A stretch of 64,000 bases of DNA from Bacillota bacterium (GTDB lineage: Bacteria > Bacillota > Ch66 > Ch109). The notes below the pieces were generated by a model. It worked only from the letters and a program-made list of their open reading frames with translations, did no database searches and was not told the DNA's origin. The DNA lies in assembly GCA_013178275.1 (NCBI GenBank), contig JABLWZ010000027.1:1-64000 (forward strand), given 5' to 3'. How positions within the stretch are numbered: position 1 is the stretch's first letter; each line of letters opens with the position of its first letter. Positions 26,401 to 33,694 of this stretch are shown here, in pieces. Position numbers and translations under genes: made by a program.

Positions 26401-27383
26401 AACAGAGAATCGAATGGGTACTGCTGATGACGCAGAATCGAAATCCAGCTGGAATTGATCTCCCGCGCGTAGTCTATCAGCCGGGAGGATTCATTGACGC
26501 TGAAGCGCAGGGGCACGGTGCTGATAAACATCCCAACCATGCCTTTTTCCATCGCGTTCAAACGGTTAAGGACCGGCGATCCCAGTACCACATCGTCGGT
26601 TCCGGCTATACGGTTCATGTAAACCACCAGCATGGTCAAAAAGAAAGAGAACACGGTGATACCGGACCCTTTACAGAACTCCCTGATCCTGGCCGCTTCC
26701 GCAGTGGTCACGACGAAGGCCTTGCGGCGGGCGGCAATGTTCTTCTTCATATTTTTTTTGGTCTGCAGCGAAACCAGGTCGGGTACCGGGGTGAACTTGT
26801 TCATCCAGTATTCACGGTCGCGGTCGTGTTTATCCGAGTTTTGGTATTCCTTTTCGCGTCTTATGTAATCCAGGTAGGAAGGATTGTCCACAGATTCGGG
26901 ATCTCTTCCCTCGCTGTAGGCACGGTAGGCGGTCATGATCTGCGAATAAAGGACCATCTCACTCCAGGCGTCCGTGATTACGTGATGCAGTTTGCTGTAA
27001 AACCCGCCCTCGCTGTCGCTTATCTTAAAGGTGGCGAAGTAAAAGAGGTCGGAGTCGATAAGCCGCATCGGTTGACGGGAGAGGTGTGAATCCCACTGGT
27101 AAAGCTCTTCGATCGGTCTGCCGGAGAAGTCGATGAAATCCACCTTGAAGGGTTGGAAATCAGCATAATACTGCAGCGGGTGTCCACCCTCTTCAATAAT
27201 GCGGGTGCGGACAGCATCGTTATTCTTTACTACGTGGTTCAGGGCTTTTTCCAGGGCGGCATAATCGATGTTTTCCTTGATCCGTACCGTAGCCGCTATG
27301 TTCGAGACCCCGGTCCCGGGAAAGGCCTTCTCGACATACCAGATACGCTTCTGCGGGTGGGTGAGGGGGTATACTTGCTTCAC
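23409..27383 (-). CDS. single-module nonribosomal peptide synthetase (C-A-T-TE)
   Basis: A GTG start is preceded by AAGGAGGAG. The 1324-residue protein has four domains. Condensation (about 1-430) has HHVITDAWS with His133/His134/Asp138. Adenylation (about 455-945) has YTSGSTGLPKG, NGYGPTETT, YRTGDLGRW and Lys937 in NGKADRRALP. The carrier domain (about 965-1030) has GGDSLDA with Ser993. Thioesterase (about 1050-1320) has GWCLGG with Cys1125 in place of Ser, and His1301. The pocket residues read roughly D-I-L-F-M-A-G-V-V-K by eye, with no confident substrate. A starting condensation domain implies N-acylation or coupling to another donor. Product unknown. Confidence 0.92.
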   Translation of the reverse strand: MKQVYPLTHPQKRIWYVEKAFPGTGVSNIAATVRIKENIDYAALEKALNHVVKNNDAVRTRIIEEGGHPLQYYADFQPFKVDFIDFSGRPIEELYQWDSHLSRQPMRLIDSDLFYFATFKISDSEGGFYSKLHHVITDAWSEMVLYSQIMTAYRAYSEGRDPESVDNPSYLDYIRREKEYQNSDKHDRDREYWMNKFTPVPDLVSLQTKKNMKKNIAARRKAFVVTTAEAARIREFCKGSGITVFSFFLTMLVVYMNRIAGTDDVVLGSPVLNRLNAMEKGMVGMFISTVPLRFSVNESSRLIDYAREINSSWISILRHQQYPFDSLLKDIRKVNSQVENLFEITISYQNAKTSKNLLLWDGSTRWHFSGFQNEPLIIHINDRDDDGTLILNFDYNTSCFAEREIEFIFTHLKCLIADAIDHPEKPIHQLNAMDSEERGRIMAFNSISDNYNQSHTTFTELLEKQVDLTPNATAVVCSNRSITYDNIDKAANRMAHFLRQNGVNRNDIVAVMLPRSVEMMTSILGVVKSGGAFLPVDSSYPKERVRFLLENSNVKLVITTRELASRFSVNQRSYISPNSRRVKESPSWRPQVINEPEDLVYIIYTSGSTGLPKGAMIKHSGLYSFVNAIREPVKYRPGGAVLSIGTISFDIFILEVFPSLVNGMKVVIANESEQRIPALQKGLIRRHRISNIFFTPIHMQLLLDEPDSRECCSCLEEVMVAGDVFPPSLLQRMKELMNAEILNGYGPTETTVVMACKNLTHTNEITIGRPTSNSRVYILDRHMQIVPIGVPGEIFIGGECLSLGYLNNPELTNQRFVPDPFNPGARLYRTGDLGRWYPRGEIAFLGRIDTQVKVRGLRIELGEIESALRRHPAIADTVVLSVEVQGKKNLCAYVVPKPGESIDFPSVRKSLLKILPRFMIPPFFIQIDAIPLNSNGKADRRALPLPGRVDIHRYNYDPPISRDELKLAEIWEQLLGVHEIGINENFFDLGGDSLDAITLVTAINSEFEVEFLFNDVYEFPTVKNQIARISELRELGDQSSYRNIVPLHRGTTDNHVFLAHAGSGDANVYYKLCQRLFDNENYQGIRYLQEGEGPRNTSIADLAAFYLDQVFEIQPKGPYVLAGWCLGGTIAYEMVRQLEETGREVSSLTLINTICPRTWEGIAPFDIETEQKVLASLLSAEEFKLLQNTNTLEKLWDKVNKLALSGRVSEQNIRPKIPKEASDAIPNFENANAVAILRYLNNIRTLHNARSLYFPPGKIKTRVNYIGVTANDVITDQTKNISGWQKYCAGEIYRLVVEGDHFSIFRKPDVDGLAKAFKICITKK

Positions 27384-27398
27384 AGTCTCCTCCTTTTA

Positions 27399-27410
27399 AC
27401 TTTCGAAAGT
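27399..27410. promoter_or_regulatory. 12-bp perfect palindrome before the NRPS ribosome binding site
   Basis: ACTTTCGAAAGT lies just upstream of the NRPS RBS (minus strand). It is a possible operator for this operon. It is short and could be chance. Confidence 0.35.
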
Positions 27411-27906
27411 TTAACCGAAGGGTCCTGGATCTCGAATCTATCAATTGTGAATGCTATAGTTTTAACAAAGAGCGTACAAATAAGAATATAAGTCGGATAT
27501 CACTAAGGATAGATCAATTCACAAAAGGTATTTTTTAATATAAATAATATTAGATAATTTAATTAGGCCCCAGGCCTGACGCACCTAATTCCCAAGGTCT
27601 ATTATAATCTAATAAATAGTTCTAAAGTAGCATTTTTTTACAAAACCAGGATAAATCAATAGTATTTAACAAAATTTTACGTTTATCGACACTGTTTGCC
27701 GAAAAAATAAATCGATTCACGGCAGATATTATATAAATGACGGAGAGCGGCTGGGGGTAGGATAAAAGAACACGACAGAGCCGCGGGTACTGATGGGATA
27801 GCAAGGAGAATCAAAAAGGTTGATGCTCAAGAAGGTAAAAGAGAGATTGATATCGAAACTATATTAACAGATTTAAATCCAGAACCGGTCTAAAGGAGGG
27901 ATAATA
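27411..27906. other. AT-rich divergent intergenic region
   Basis: This gap between the NRPS operon (minus) and the TM1266-like gene (plus) is strongly AT-rich up to about 27740. It probably contains both promoters, but no clear -35/-10 pair could be fixed. No convincing gene was seen. A 14-codon ATG frame at about 27823 is too short to support. Confidence 0.5.
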
Positions 27907-28182
27907 ATGAATGTCGTGGTCCTCTTGATTAACGACCGCTCGGAAAACGCCGGGAAGGTCCAGTCCATTTTGACCAAAAACGGTGACATCATTAGAACCC
28001 GGCTGGGGATCAACCGCGGGGTGGGCAAAGCCGATGACGAGGTATCGGGATTTATATTCCTCGAACTGTGTGGAGCGGATGCGCGCGTCAAAACCTTGCT
28101 GGATGAGCTTAACGCCCTGGACGGGGTAAAGGCCGAGGGGATGAAGATGGAGCTTCCCAGCTGTGCCTGCAGCTGCTGCTGA
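27907..28182 (+). CDS. TM1266-like ACT-fold regulator with Cys-rich tail
   Basis: AAAGGAGGG precedes the ATG. The 91-residue protein resembles the TM1266/iron-only-hydrogenase-system regulator family, small ACT/NikR-C-like proteins with the layout IIVEDR...ILxxxGDxIxxRxGI. Here it reads LLINDRSENAGKVQSIL, NGDIIRTRLGI and then a C-terminal strand-helix-strand. Unlike typical members it ends in CACSCC (Cys86, 88, 90, 91), a potential metal or iron-sulfur ligand set. In other genomes relatives lie near hydrogenase maturation genes; none are in this window. Confidence 0.65.
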   Translation: MNVVVLLINDRSENAGKVQSILTKNGDIIRTRLGINRGVGKADDEVSGFIFLELCGADARVKTLLDELNALDGVKAEGMKMELPSCACSCC

Positions 28183-28220
28183 AACCGAAATCAGAGGTGT
28201 CAACCTATTTGAAAACTGGT

Positions 28221-28267
28221 AACTGGTTTTCATCGGGCCTGGCCCGGGGTGGAAACCAGTTTTTTTG
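28221..28267 (+). terminator. intrinsic terminator
   Basis: AACTGGTTT and AAACCAGTT form an outer stem that encloses a GC-rich inner stem (CGGGCC / GGCCCG), followed by a T7 tract. Confidence 0.8.
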
Positions 28268-28392
28268 TCCAGAATGTGACAGTATAAAAATATGAAGTCA
28301 CTCGATTGGTGATAAGATATATAGTAAGGGATTAAAAGCCGGTGGACGGGGAAAACAACTTTTAGGGATTTTAAGACGAGGTGGGCTGAAAC

Positions 28393-28566
28393 ATGCAGAT
28401 ACTGATTTTTATTTTGTTTGTGGGTTGCCTGTTTTACTTCCTGTTAAAGTCGGTCAAAGAAAAAAGTTATCGACAGGGGTTCCAGGATGGACAAAGGCTT
28501 AAAAACCGCGAAGGAAGCATCGATGTTGAGTTTAAAGTTGTAAAGGATGAAGAAAAAAAGGGATAA
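28393..28566 (+). CDS. 57-residue single-pass membrane protein, unknown
   Basis: GAGGTGGG precedes the ATG by about ten bases. The protein is a hydrophobic N-terminal helix (MQILIFILFVGCLFYFLL) followed by a basic then acidic cytoplasmic tail (KSVKEKSYRQG, ending KDEEKKG). The layout and the RBS support a real gene. No family recognised. The HTH gene follows after its own promoter. Confidence 0.55.
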   Translation: MQILIFILFVGCLFYFLLKSVKEKSYRQGFQDGQRLKNREGSIDVEFKVVKDEEKKG

Positions 28567-28588
28567 ACTCGAAAAATTTTTTTATAAT

Positions 28589-28617
28589 TTGAAAATTGTT
28601 TTATTGACATTTATACT
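28589..28617 (+). promoter_or_regulatory. candidate sigma-A promoter for the HTH protein
   Basis: TTGAAA (28589-28594), 17 bases, TATACT (28612-28617), in an AT-rich stretch about 50 bases before the gene. Confidence 0.6.
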
Positions 28618-28663
28618 AAAATATTAAAGAATAGTATTAAAAATAAAAAATAAGAGGTGTCCT

Positions 28664-29038
28664 ATGAATTCTGATTCAGATTTCCTCACCGTCGCCCAGG
28701 TGGCAGAAGAGCTGCAGGCCAATTATCAAAAAGTTCTCTACATGATTCGCACTAATAAACTTCCGGCTAAAAAAGAAGGGAAGGCTTTTAAAATACCTTC
28801 CAACTACCGGGAGCTTATGGTCGAGAAAGCAAAAGAAAACAAGGGCCGGAAAAAGCGCGCCTCCAAAAAAGGACGGCCAGCGGTAAAAGACGCCGCTCCC
28901 AGGGCCGGACGTGCCAAGAAGCTGGATATCGCCGAAGAACAGCTGGCCGGCAACCTGGCCAAGGCGATCATGGATCTGGTGGAGTATCAGGTCAGCGCCG
29001 CTCTGAACAAGAGCAAGAAAGCGGCTAAAAACAAGTAA
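28664..29038 (+). CDS. helix-turn-helix (excisionase-like) DNA-binding protein with basic linker
   Basis: The 124-residue protein starts with a MerR/excisionase-type HTH_17 domain (FLTVAQVAEELQANYQKVLYM then KKEGKAFKIP). A strongly basic segment follows (about 58-90, KENKGRKKRASKKGRPAVK) and a short helical C-terminus. It may be a DNA-binding regulator or a nucleoid-associated factor. The family HTH often binds AT-rich or recombination sites, but no recombinase lies nearby. GAGGTG precedes the ATG, and a terminator follows. Confidence 0.75.
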   Translation: MNSDSDFLTVAQVAEELQANYQKVLYMIRTNKLPAKKEGKAFKIPSNYRELMVEKAKENKGRKKRASKKGRPAVKDAAPRAGRAKKLDIAEEQLAGNLAKAIMDLVEYQVSAALNKSKKAAKNK

Positions 29039-29056
29039 TAAATTGAGTTGGAGATG

Positions 29057-29097
29057 AGGACTGTCCAATTCCGTTGGAACAGTCCTGTATTTTTTTA
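29057..29097 (+). terminator. terminator hairpin lying immediately before the next start codon
   Basis: AGGACTGT-CCAA-TTCCG-TTGG-A-ACAGTCCT is followed by TGTATTTTTTT. The downstream ATG is only three bases after this T tract, so the hairpin occupies the place where a ribosome binding site would be expected. Confidence 0.8.
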
Positions 29098-29099
29098 TT

Positions 29100-30017
29100 A
29101 TGAAGACCCCGCTGATCGAACCGGTACACCTGATCAAAGGTAAAACCCCGTTCCCAAACTGCAACTGCCTCCTGATCGAGGACCGTACCCGCACGGTGGT
29201 CGACACCGGGATGGAGCACGCGGTTTTGCTGGAGTGCGACCCGCTCAAGGTTGACCTGGTTTTAAACACCCATGCCCATGTCGACCATATGCACGGAAAC
29301 TGGGGATTTCAAAACGCCCGGATAGGCTTTCACCGGTTTTCGGAGGCCGCGGCCCAGGACCAGGAGGTGTTTGGACAGGATTACATACTCTCGATGTGGT
29401 CGCGCCTGATGCCGGAGCCCCTGGATCTCGAGTATGTGCTTGGGCAGCCGGGGGAAAGGATGCTCATCAGAAAATCCACAATGGTCGCTTACCCCGCTTC
29501 CCGGGTGGATTTTACATTCGAATCGGGCGATGAGCTGGATTTGGGCCGGGTTAAACTCAGGGCTGTGTATCTCCCCGGACACTGTCGGGGGCATAGCGGT
29601 TTCTACTGGGAAAAAGAGGGGCTGCTGTTTTCGGCCGACATAGACTTCTCCGAGGGCGGCCCCTGGTATTACAGCGAAAGCGCTGACATCGACGAGTTCA
29701 TCGATTCCATAAACCGGATAATAGAGATCGACCCCCGGATAATTGTCCCCGGGCACGGACGGGTGATCAAGGCCCCGATAAAAGAGGCGGCGCGGCGCTT
29801 CCTGGAGCATTTCAGCCGCCGGGATGAAACGATACTGCGCCAGCTGGCCAGACCCTGCACCTTGGAAAGCTTAATGAACCGCAACCTGATTATCCCAGAG
29901 TATATCCGGCCGACCCTGATATTCTGGGAGAAGGTGATGTTTCTCAAGCACCTGAACCGCCTCATCGGGCTGGGTGAAGTGCGGGAGGAGGAAGGGGTCT
30001 ACTACCGGGTTTCTTAA
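29100..30017 (+). CDS. metallo-beta-lactamase-fold hydrolase
   Basis: The 305-residue protein has the metal-binding motif H-x-H-x-D-H (His58, His60, Asp62, His63 in NTHAHVDHMHG). Downstream ligands appear in LPGHCRGHSGF, a FSADIDF Asp and PGHGRVI. This is the glyoxalase-II-like fold that hydrolyses thioesters, lactones or phosphodiesters. The C-terminal 80 residues look like a winged-helix extension found in some of these hydrolases. No RBS is visible and no upstream in-frame ATG/GTG/TTG exists, so the start is odd: it follows a terminator hairpin directly. Substrate unknown. Confidence 0.82.
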   Translation: MKTPLIEPVHLIKGKTPFPNCNCLLIEDRTRTVVDTGMEHAVLLECDPLKVDLVLNTHAHVDHMHGNWGFQNARIGFHRFSEAAAQDQEVFGQDYILSMWSRLMPEPLDLEYVLGQPGERMLIRKSTMVAYPASRVDFTFESGDELDLGRVKLRAVYLPGHCRGHSGFYWEKEGLLFSADIDFSEGGPWYYSESADIDEFIDSINRIIEIDPRIIVPGHGRVIKAPIKEAARRFLEHFSRRDETILRQLARPCTLESLMNRNLIIPEYIRPTLIFWEKVMFLKHLNRLIGLGEVREEEGVYYRVS

Positions 30018-30050
30018 AACTTAATCATCAATAAAGGATTTCAATCATTA

Positions 30051-30083
30051 AACCAGGAACTATTTAACTTGGTTATTTTTTTA
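30051..30083 (+). terminator. weak terminator before the DUF3160 gene
   Basis: AACCA and TGGTT form a short stem around a 14-base loop, followed by ATTTTTTTA. The stem is weak, so termination may be partial. Confidence 0.4.
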
Positions 30084-30105
30084 TTTGAGAACAGGGGTGG
30101 GAGCG

Positions 30106-32298
30106 ATGAGGAAGAACAAATCCCTCCGGTTGATAAGCGCCATGCTGGTGATAGTTTTGCTTACCGGGATGGCCGGGTGCAAAAAAAAGGAGCCGGCAAC
30201 CGTGGAAGCGAGTCCGCCGGCATCCAGAACGTACAGCCTGGGACAGTGGGCGGCCGCCTCCGGATTCGCCGCTTACCGGGAGGAGCCGGTCACGGTGAAG
30301 CCGGCGGTCCCCGACTACCAGGTCGCGGCTGACCTGAACAATGTCATCAATAAGCAGCAGTTCGAGTTCTCCCCGGATGCCCTGCGGCTGTTAACCACCA
30401 ACAGTTTTGTGGTTGCCCCGGCGAAATACACGGAGTTTTACGACCTCTACGACAGCAGCCGCTACGAGTACGTCGCCAACTTCGTCACCACCGACGCCAT
30501 GATGCACAGCTACCACCTGTACTTTGACCACCTCTTGAGCAGTGTGGAGAAGCAGCACCTCTACCCGACCTTAAAAAAACTCAATCGATCGATGCTTGAT
30601 GTATCGATCGAGGAATACCAGGGGCTGAAAGGCACCGGCTGGGAAAACGCCGCCCGGCGAAACGTGGCCTATTTCGCGGTGGCCGAGAGGCTGCTGGACC
30701 CCGCGGCCCAGGTGCCGGCCGAGGTCAGCGATATAGTCGGACCGGAGCTGGAGCTGATAAACCGGCATGACGGTATAGGGACATCCCCGGTGATGAATGT
30801 CGGGCAGGCCCCGGACCTCATGGAAAACCTGAAGGCCGACTATACCCAGTACATCCCCCGGGGACACTACACCAGGTCAGAGGACCTGAAGCGTTACTTC
30901 CTCGCCATGATGTGGTACGGACAGAACACCTTCCGCCTGAAAAACGAGGATGAGACGCGCTCGGCGGTGCTTATCACCCTGGCGATGAACCAGGGGGATA
31001 TCCATAAGGACTGGGACAGCATTTACGAACCCACCTGCTTCTTCGTGGGTAAGAGCGACGACCTGAACTGCAACCAGTACCAGAACATAATGCTGCAGAC
31101 CTACGGGCAGCTGCTGAGCCTGGATCAGCTGGCGGGGGACGCGGAAAAATGGCGGCAGTTTTTAAAACAGACGGAGGAACTGGAACCCCCGATGATCAAC
31201 TCCATACCGATCTTCGACGAGACCATCCAGCCTGACCGGACCAGGGAGATTAAAGGGTTCCGTTTCATGGGCCAGCGCTTCACCCTGGATGCCTCGGTGT
31301 TCCAGCGCCTGATCTACCGGGAGGTCAAGGAAAACCCCCAGGGAGAGCGGCGGATGCTGCCCCGGGGACTGGACATCCCGGCAGCCATGGGATCGGACAC
31401 TGCCTACTCGATACTGAAGGGGATGGGGGAGACCAGTTACCAGGGATATTCCCAGAACCTGGATAAGATGAGGGACTATATCGCGGGGCTGCCTGAATCG
31501 ACCTGGACCCAGAACCTGTACTGGTCCTGGCTGCACACCCTGCAGCCGCTGGTCTCGGAGAAGAAGGAGGGTTATCCCCGGTTCATGCGCAACGAGGCCT
31601 GGGCCCGCAAGGAGCTGTCCACCTACCTGGGCAGCTGGACCGAGCTGAAGCACGACACCGTTCTCTACGGCAAGGCGGTTATGGCGGAGATGGGCGGAGA
31701 CGGGGTGGAGCAGGTGGACGACCGGGGTTACGTGGAGCCCAACCCGCTGCTTTACTCCCGCCTGGCGGCGCTCTCCGCACAGACCCGGGAAGGGCTTTCA
31801 TCCCGGGGGATGCTCGGGGAAGATGACCGGGTGACCCTGGAGCGGATAGAGCAGCTTTCACTAAAACTTAAGGCCATCTCGGAGAAGGAGCTGAGCAACA
31901 CCCCTCGCTCCCAGGAAGAGTACAACGTGATCCGCTTTTTCGGCGGAGAACTGGAACACATCTGGATTAAATCCATGCAGGATGACGACCGGGACTTCAG
32001 CAACACCCAGGCCCCGGTGGTAGTCGACGTCGCGAACTCTCCTTCGGAAACCTTGGAGGAGGGGGTTGGCTATATCTATGAAATCTACGTGGTGGTGCCG
32101 GTCGACGGCATACTCAGGATCGCCCGCGGCGGGGTCTTTTCCAGTCACGAGTTCGTGTTACCGTCGGCGCAGAGGTTGACCGACGAGGAGTGGCAGCAGA
32201 TGCTGGAGGAGGGCAAGGCGCCCCCGCTGCCGGCCTGGACCCGCTCCTTTACCTCGACCGGGAACGTTCGGGTGTTGCCGCCCTGGAGAAGGGGTTAG
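30106..32298 (+). CDS. DUF3160 domain lipoprotein
   Basis: The ATG at 30106 follows GGGGTGGGA and is preferred to an upstream TTG. The 730-residue protein carries a lipoprotein signal (LLTGMAGC, Cys25), a short Lys/Ala/Pro linker and a long DUF3160 region (from about residue 60; VTTDAMMHSYHLYFDHLL). DUF3160 proteins are large, surface-exposed and uncharacterised, and they recur in Peptococcaceae-type genomes. The C-terminus has a beta-type segment (GYIYEIYVVVPVDGILRIARGGVFSSHEF). The next gene begins one base after its stop, so the two are probably cotranscribed and may work together at the cell surface. Confidence 0.82.
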   Translation: MRKNKSLRLISAMLVIVLLTGMAGCKKKEPATVEASPPASRTYSLGQWAAASGFAAYREEPVTVKPAVPDYQVAADLNNVINKQQFEFSPDALRLLTTNSFVVAPAKYTEFYDLYDSSRYEYVANFVTTDAMMHSYHLYFDHLLSSVEKQHLYPTLKKLNRSMLDVSIEEYQGLKGTGWENAARRNVAYFAVAERLLDPAAQVPAEVSDIVGPELELINRHDGIGTSPVMNVGQAPDLMENLKADYTQYIPRGHYTRSEDLKRYFLAMMWYGQNTFRLKNEDETRSAVLITLAMNQGDIHKDWDSIYEPTCFFVGKSDDLNCNQYQNIMLQTYGQLLSLDQLAGDAEKWRQFLKQTEELEPPMINSIPIFDETIQPDRTREIKGFRFMGQRFTLDASVFQRLIYREVKENPQGERRMLPRGLDIPAAMGSDTAYSILKGMGETSYQGYSQNLDKMRDYIAGLPESTWTQNLYWSWLHTLQPLVSEKKEGYPRFMRNEAWARKELSTYLGSWTELKHDTVLYGKAVMAEMGGDGVEQVDDRGYVEPNPLLYSRLAALSAQTREGLSSRGMLGEDDRVTLERIEQLSLKLKAISEKELSNTPRSQEEYNVIRFFGGELEHIWIKSMQDDDRDFSNTQAPVVVDVANSPSETLEEGVGYIYEIYVVVPVDGILRIARGGVFSSHEFVLPSAQRLTDEEWQQMLEEGKAPPLPAWTRSFTSTGNVRVLPPWRRG

Positions 32299-32299
32299 T

Positions 32300-32869
32300 A
32301 TGTACCGTAAGTGGACGGTTCTAATGGTTTCGGTGATAGTGGCTATATCGGGCCTGCTTTTAATCTGCGGCCACACCTTGACCCGAGGTGGGCCGGCGGT
32401 CGGTGACGACCGTGTGTACGACCTGGATCAGGATGGGGTGCCGGAAAGATATGTATTGAATGACCAACAGTTGATTATCGCTGGGGAAAAGGAGATCTGG
32501 CGGTCACCTCCCGAGTGGGAGGTGACCGGCTTCAAACTGGCCGATGCCACCAACGATGGGCAGGGAGACCTGCTGCTGGTATTATGGAAGAGTGGGAGTT
32601 TCGGCCAGCATAAGCCGTTCTGGTTTAAGGGTGAAGACGACCAGTACTCCAACCACCTGTTTGTTTATAACCTGGCCAAGGGGAAACTGCACCCGGTTTG
32701 GTGCTCTTCCGCCCTGGATCAGCCGATCATTGAGCTGTCGGTAGCCGATGTGGACCAGGACGGGAGAAACGAGCTGGTGGTGCTGGGCGAAGAGGGAGCC
32801 CTGACCACCTGGCGGTGGCGGGACTGGGGTTTCCATCAGGTAGAAAGCGGGAATAACAATTTAAGATAA
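32300..32869 (+). CDS. membrane-anchored FG-GAP/VCBS-like repeat protein
   Basis: The 189-residue protein has an N-terminal membrane helix or uncleaved signal (VLMVSVIVAISGLLLICG). An extracellular domain follows with two calcium-binding-like D-x-D-x-D-G loops (DLDQDGVPE at about 41-49, DVDQDGRNE near 152), typical of FG-GAP beta-propeller blades. It has two or three blades only, too few for a full propeller, so it may pair with another protein. It directly follows the DUF3160 lipoprotein gene, a plausible partner. Confidence 0.65.
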   Translation: MYRKWTVLMVSVIVAISGLLLICGHTLTRGGPAVGDDRVYDLDQDGVPERYVLNDQQLIIAGEKEIWRSPPEWEVTGFKLADATNDGQGDLLLVLWKSGSFGQHKPFWFKGEDDQYSNHLFVYNLAKGKLHPVWCSSALDQPIIELSVADVDQDGRNELVVLGEEGALTTWRWRDWGFHQVESGNNNLR

Positions 32870-32897
32870 GACAGATTACGAATTGGAGGGGGAGCTT

Positions 32898-33635
32898 ATG
32901 GAAAGGGAGTGTCGGCTGATGGCCGACATGTTGCGGGAGTCGAAGAGCACCGTGGTCTTTACCGGGGCGGGGATGAGCACCGAGTCGGGGCTGCCCGACT
33001 TCAGGTCCGCCCAAGGCCTGTGGCGGGGGCACGACCCGCGGCGTATAGCGTCGATAGACGCCTTTCACAGCAACAAGGAGGACTTCTACCCGTTTTACCG
33101 CCAGCGCATAAAAAGCATGCTGGAGGTCCAGCCGAACCCGGGACACCACCTGCTGGCCAAGTGGGAGAGGATGGGGACCGTCAGGGGGATAATCACCCAG
33201 AATGTAGACCGCCTGCACCGGGCGGCCGGGTCCCTTCAGGTGGTGGAACTCCACGGCAACCTGCACGAGTCCCGCTGCAGCAGGTGCGGGGCGGTCCACA
33301 GCAGCAAGCTGATGCTGGAGCAGGAGAACTGCCCGCTCTGCGAGGGCTATCTCCGTCCCGCGGTGGTACTCTTCGGTGAAACCCTGGATGAGGGCAACCT
33401 CGACTCGGCGGATGCCCTGAGCCGGGCCGCGGACCTGTTTATCGTACTCGGTTCTTCCCTGGAGGTTTCCCCTGCCAACTGGTACCCGAGGCAGGCCAAG
33501 CTGGGCGGAGCCAAGTTGATTATCATAAACCGGGACCCGACCCAGCTGGACCACCTGGCCGACCTGGTGATTCACGGGTCGATCGGCGAGTGCCTGGTCA
33601 GAGCGGACGAATTTCTGGCTATACCCGGGAATTGA
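32898..33635 (+). CDS. NAD-dependent protein deacylase, SIR2 family
   Basis: The ATG at 32898 with GGAGGGGGA upstream is preferred to a TTG at 32883. The 245-residue sirtuin has GAGMSTESGLPDFR (about 23-36), TQNVDRLH (about 100-107), catalytic His119 (VELHGN) and zinc Cys127/130/145/148 (CSRC and CPLC). It removes acyl groups from lysine with consumption of NAD+, releasing nicotinamide and O-acyl-ADP-ribose. NudC is encoded nearby on the other strand and an isochorismatase-type hydrolase at 42 kb, so several NAD-related enzymes cluster loosely here. Confidence 0.92.
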   Translation: MERECRLMADMLRESKSTVVFTGAGMSTESGLPDFRSAQGLWRGHDPRRIASIDAFHSNKEDFYPFYRQRIKSMLEVQPNPGHHLLAKWERMGTVRGIITQNVDRLHRAAGSLQVVELHGNLHESRCSRCGAVHSSKLMLEQENCPLCEGYLRPAVVLFGETLDEGNLDSADALSRAADLFIVLGSSLEVSPANWYPRQAKLGGAKLIIINRDPTQLDHLADLVIHGSIGECLVRADEFLAIPGN

Positions 33636-33694
33636 GCGAAGGCATTGAAAAAAGGCTGGACCGCAAGAGAATCAGCCTAATGGGGAGGATAAGC

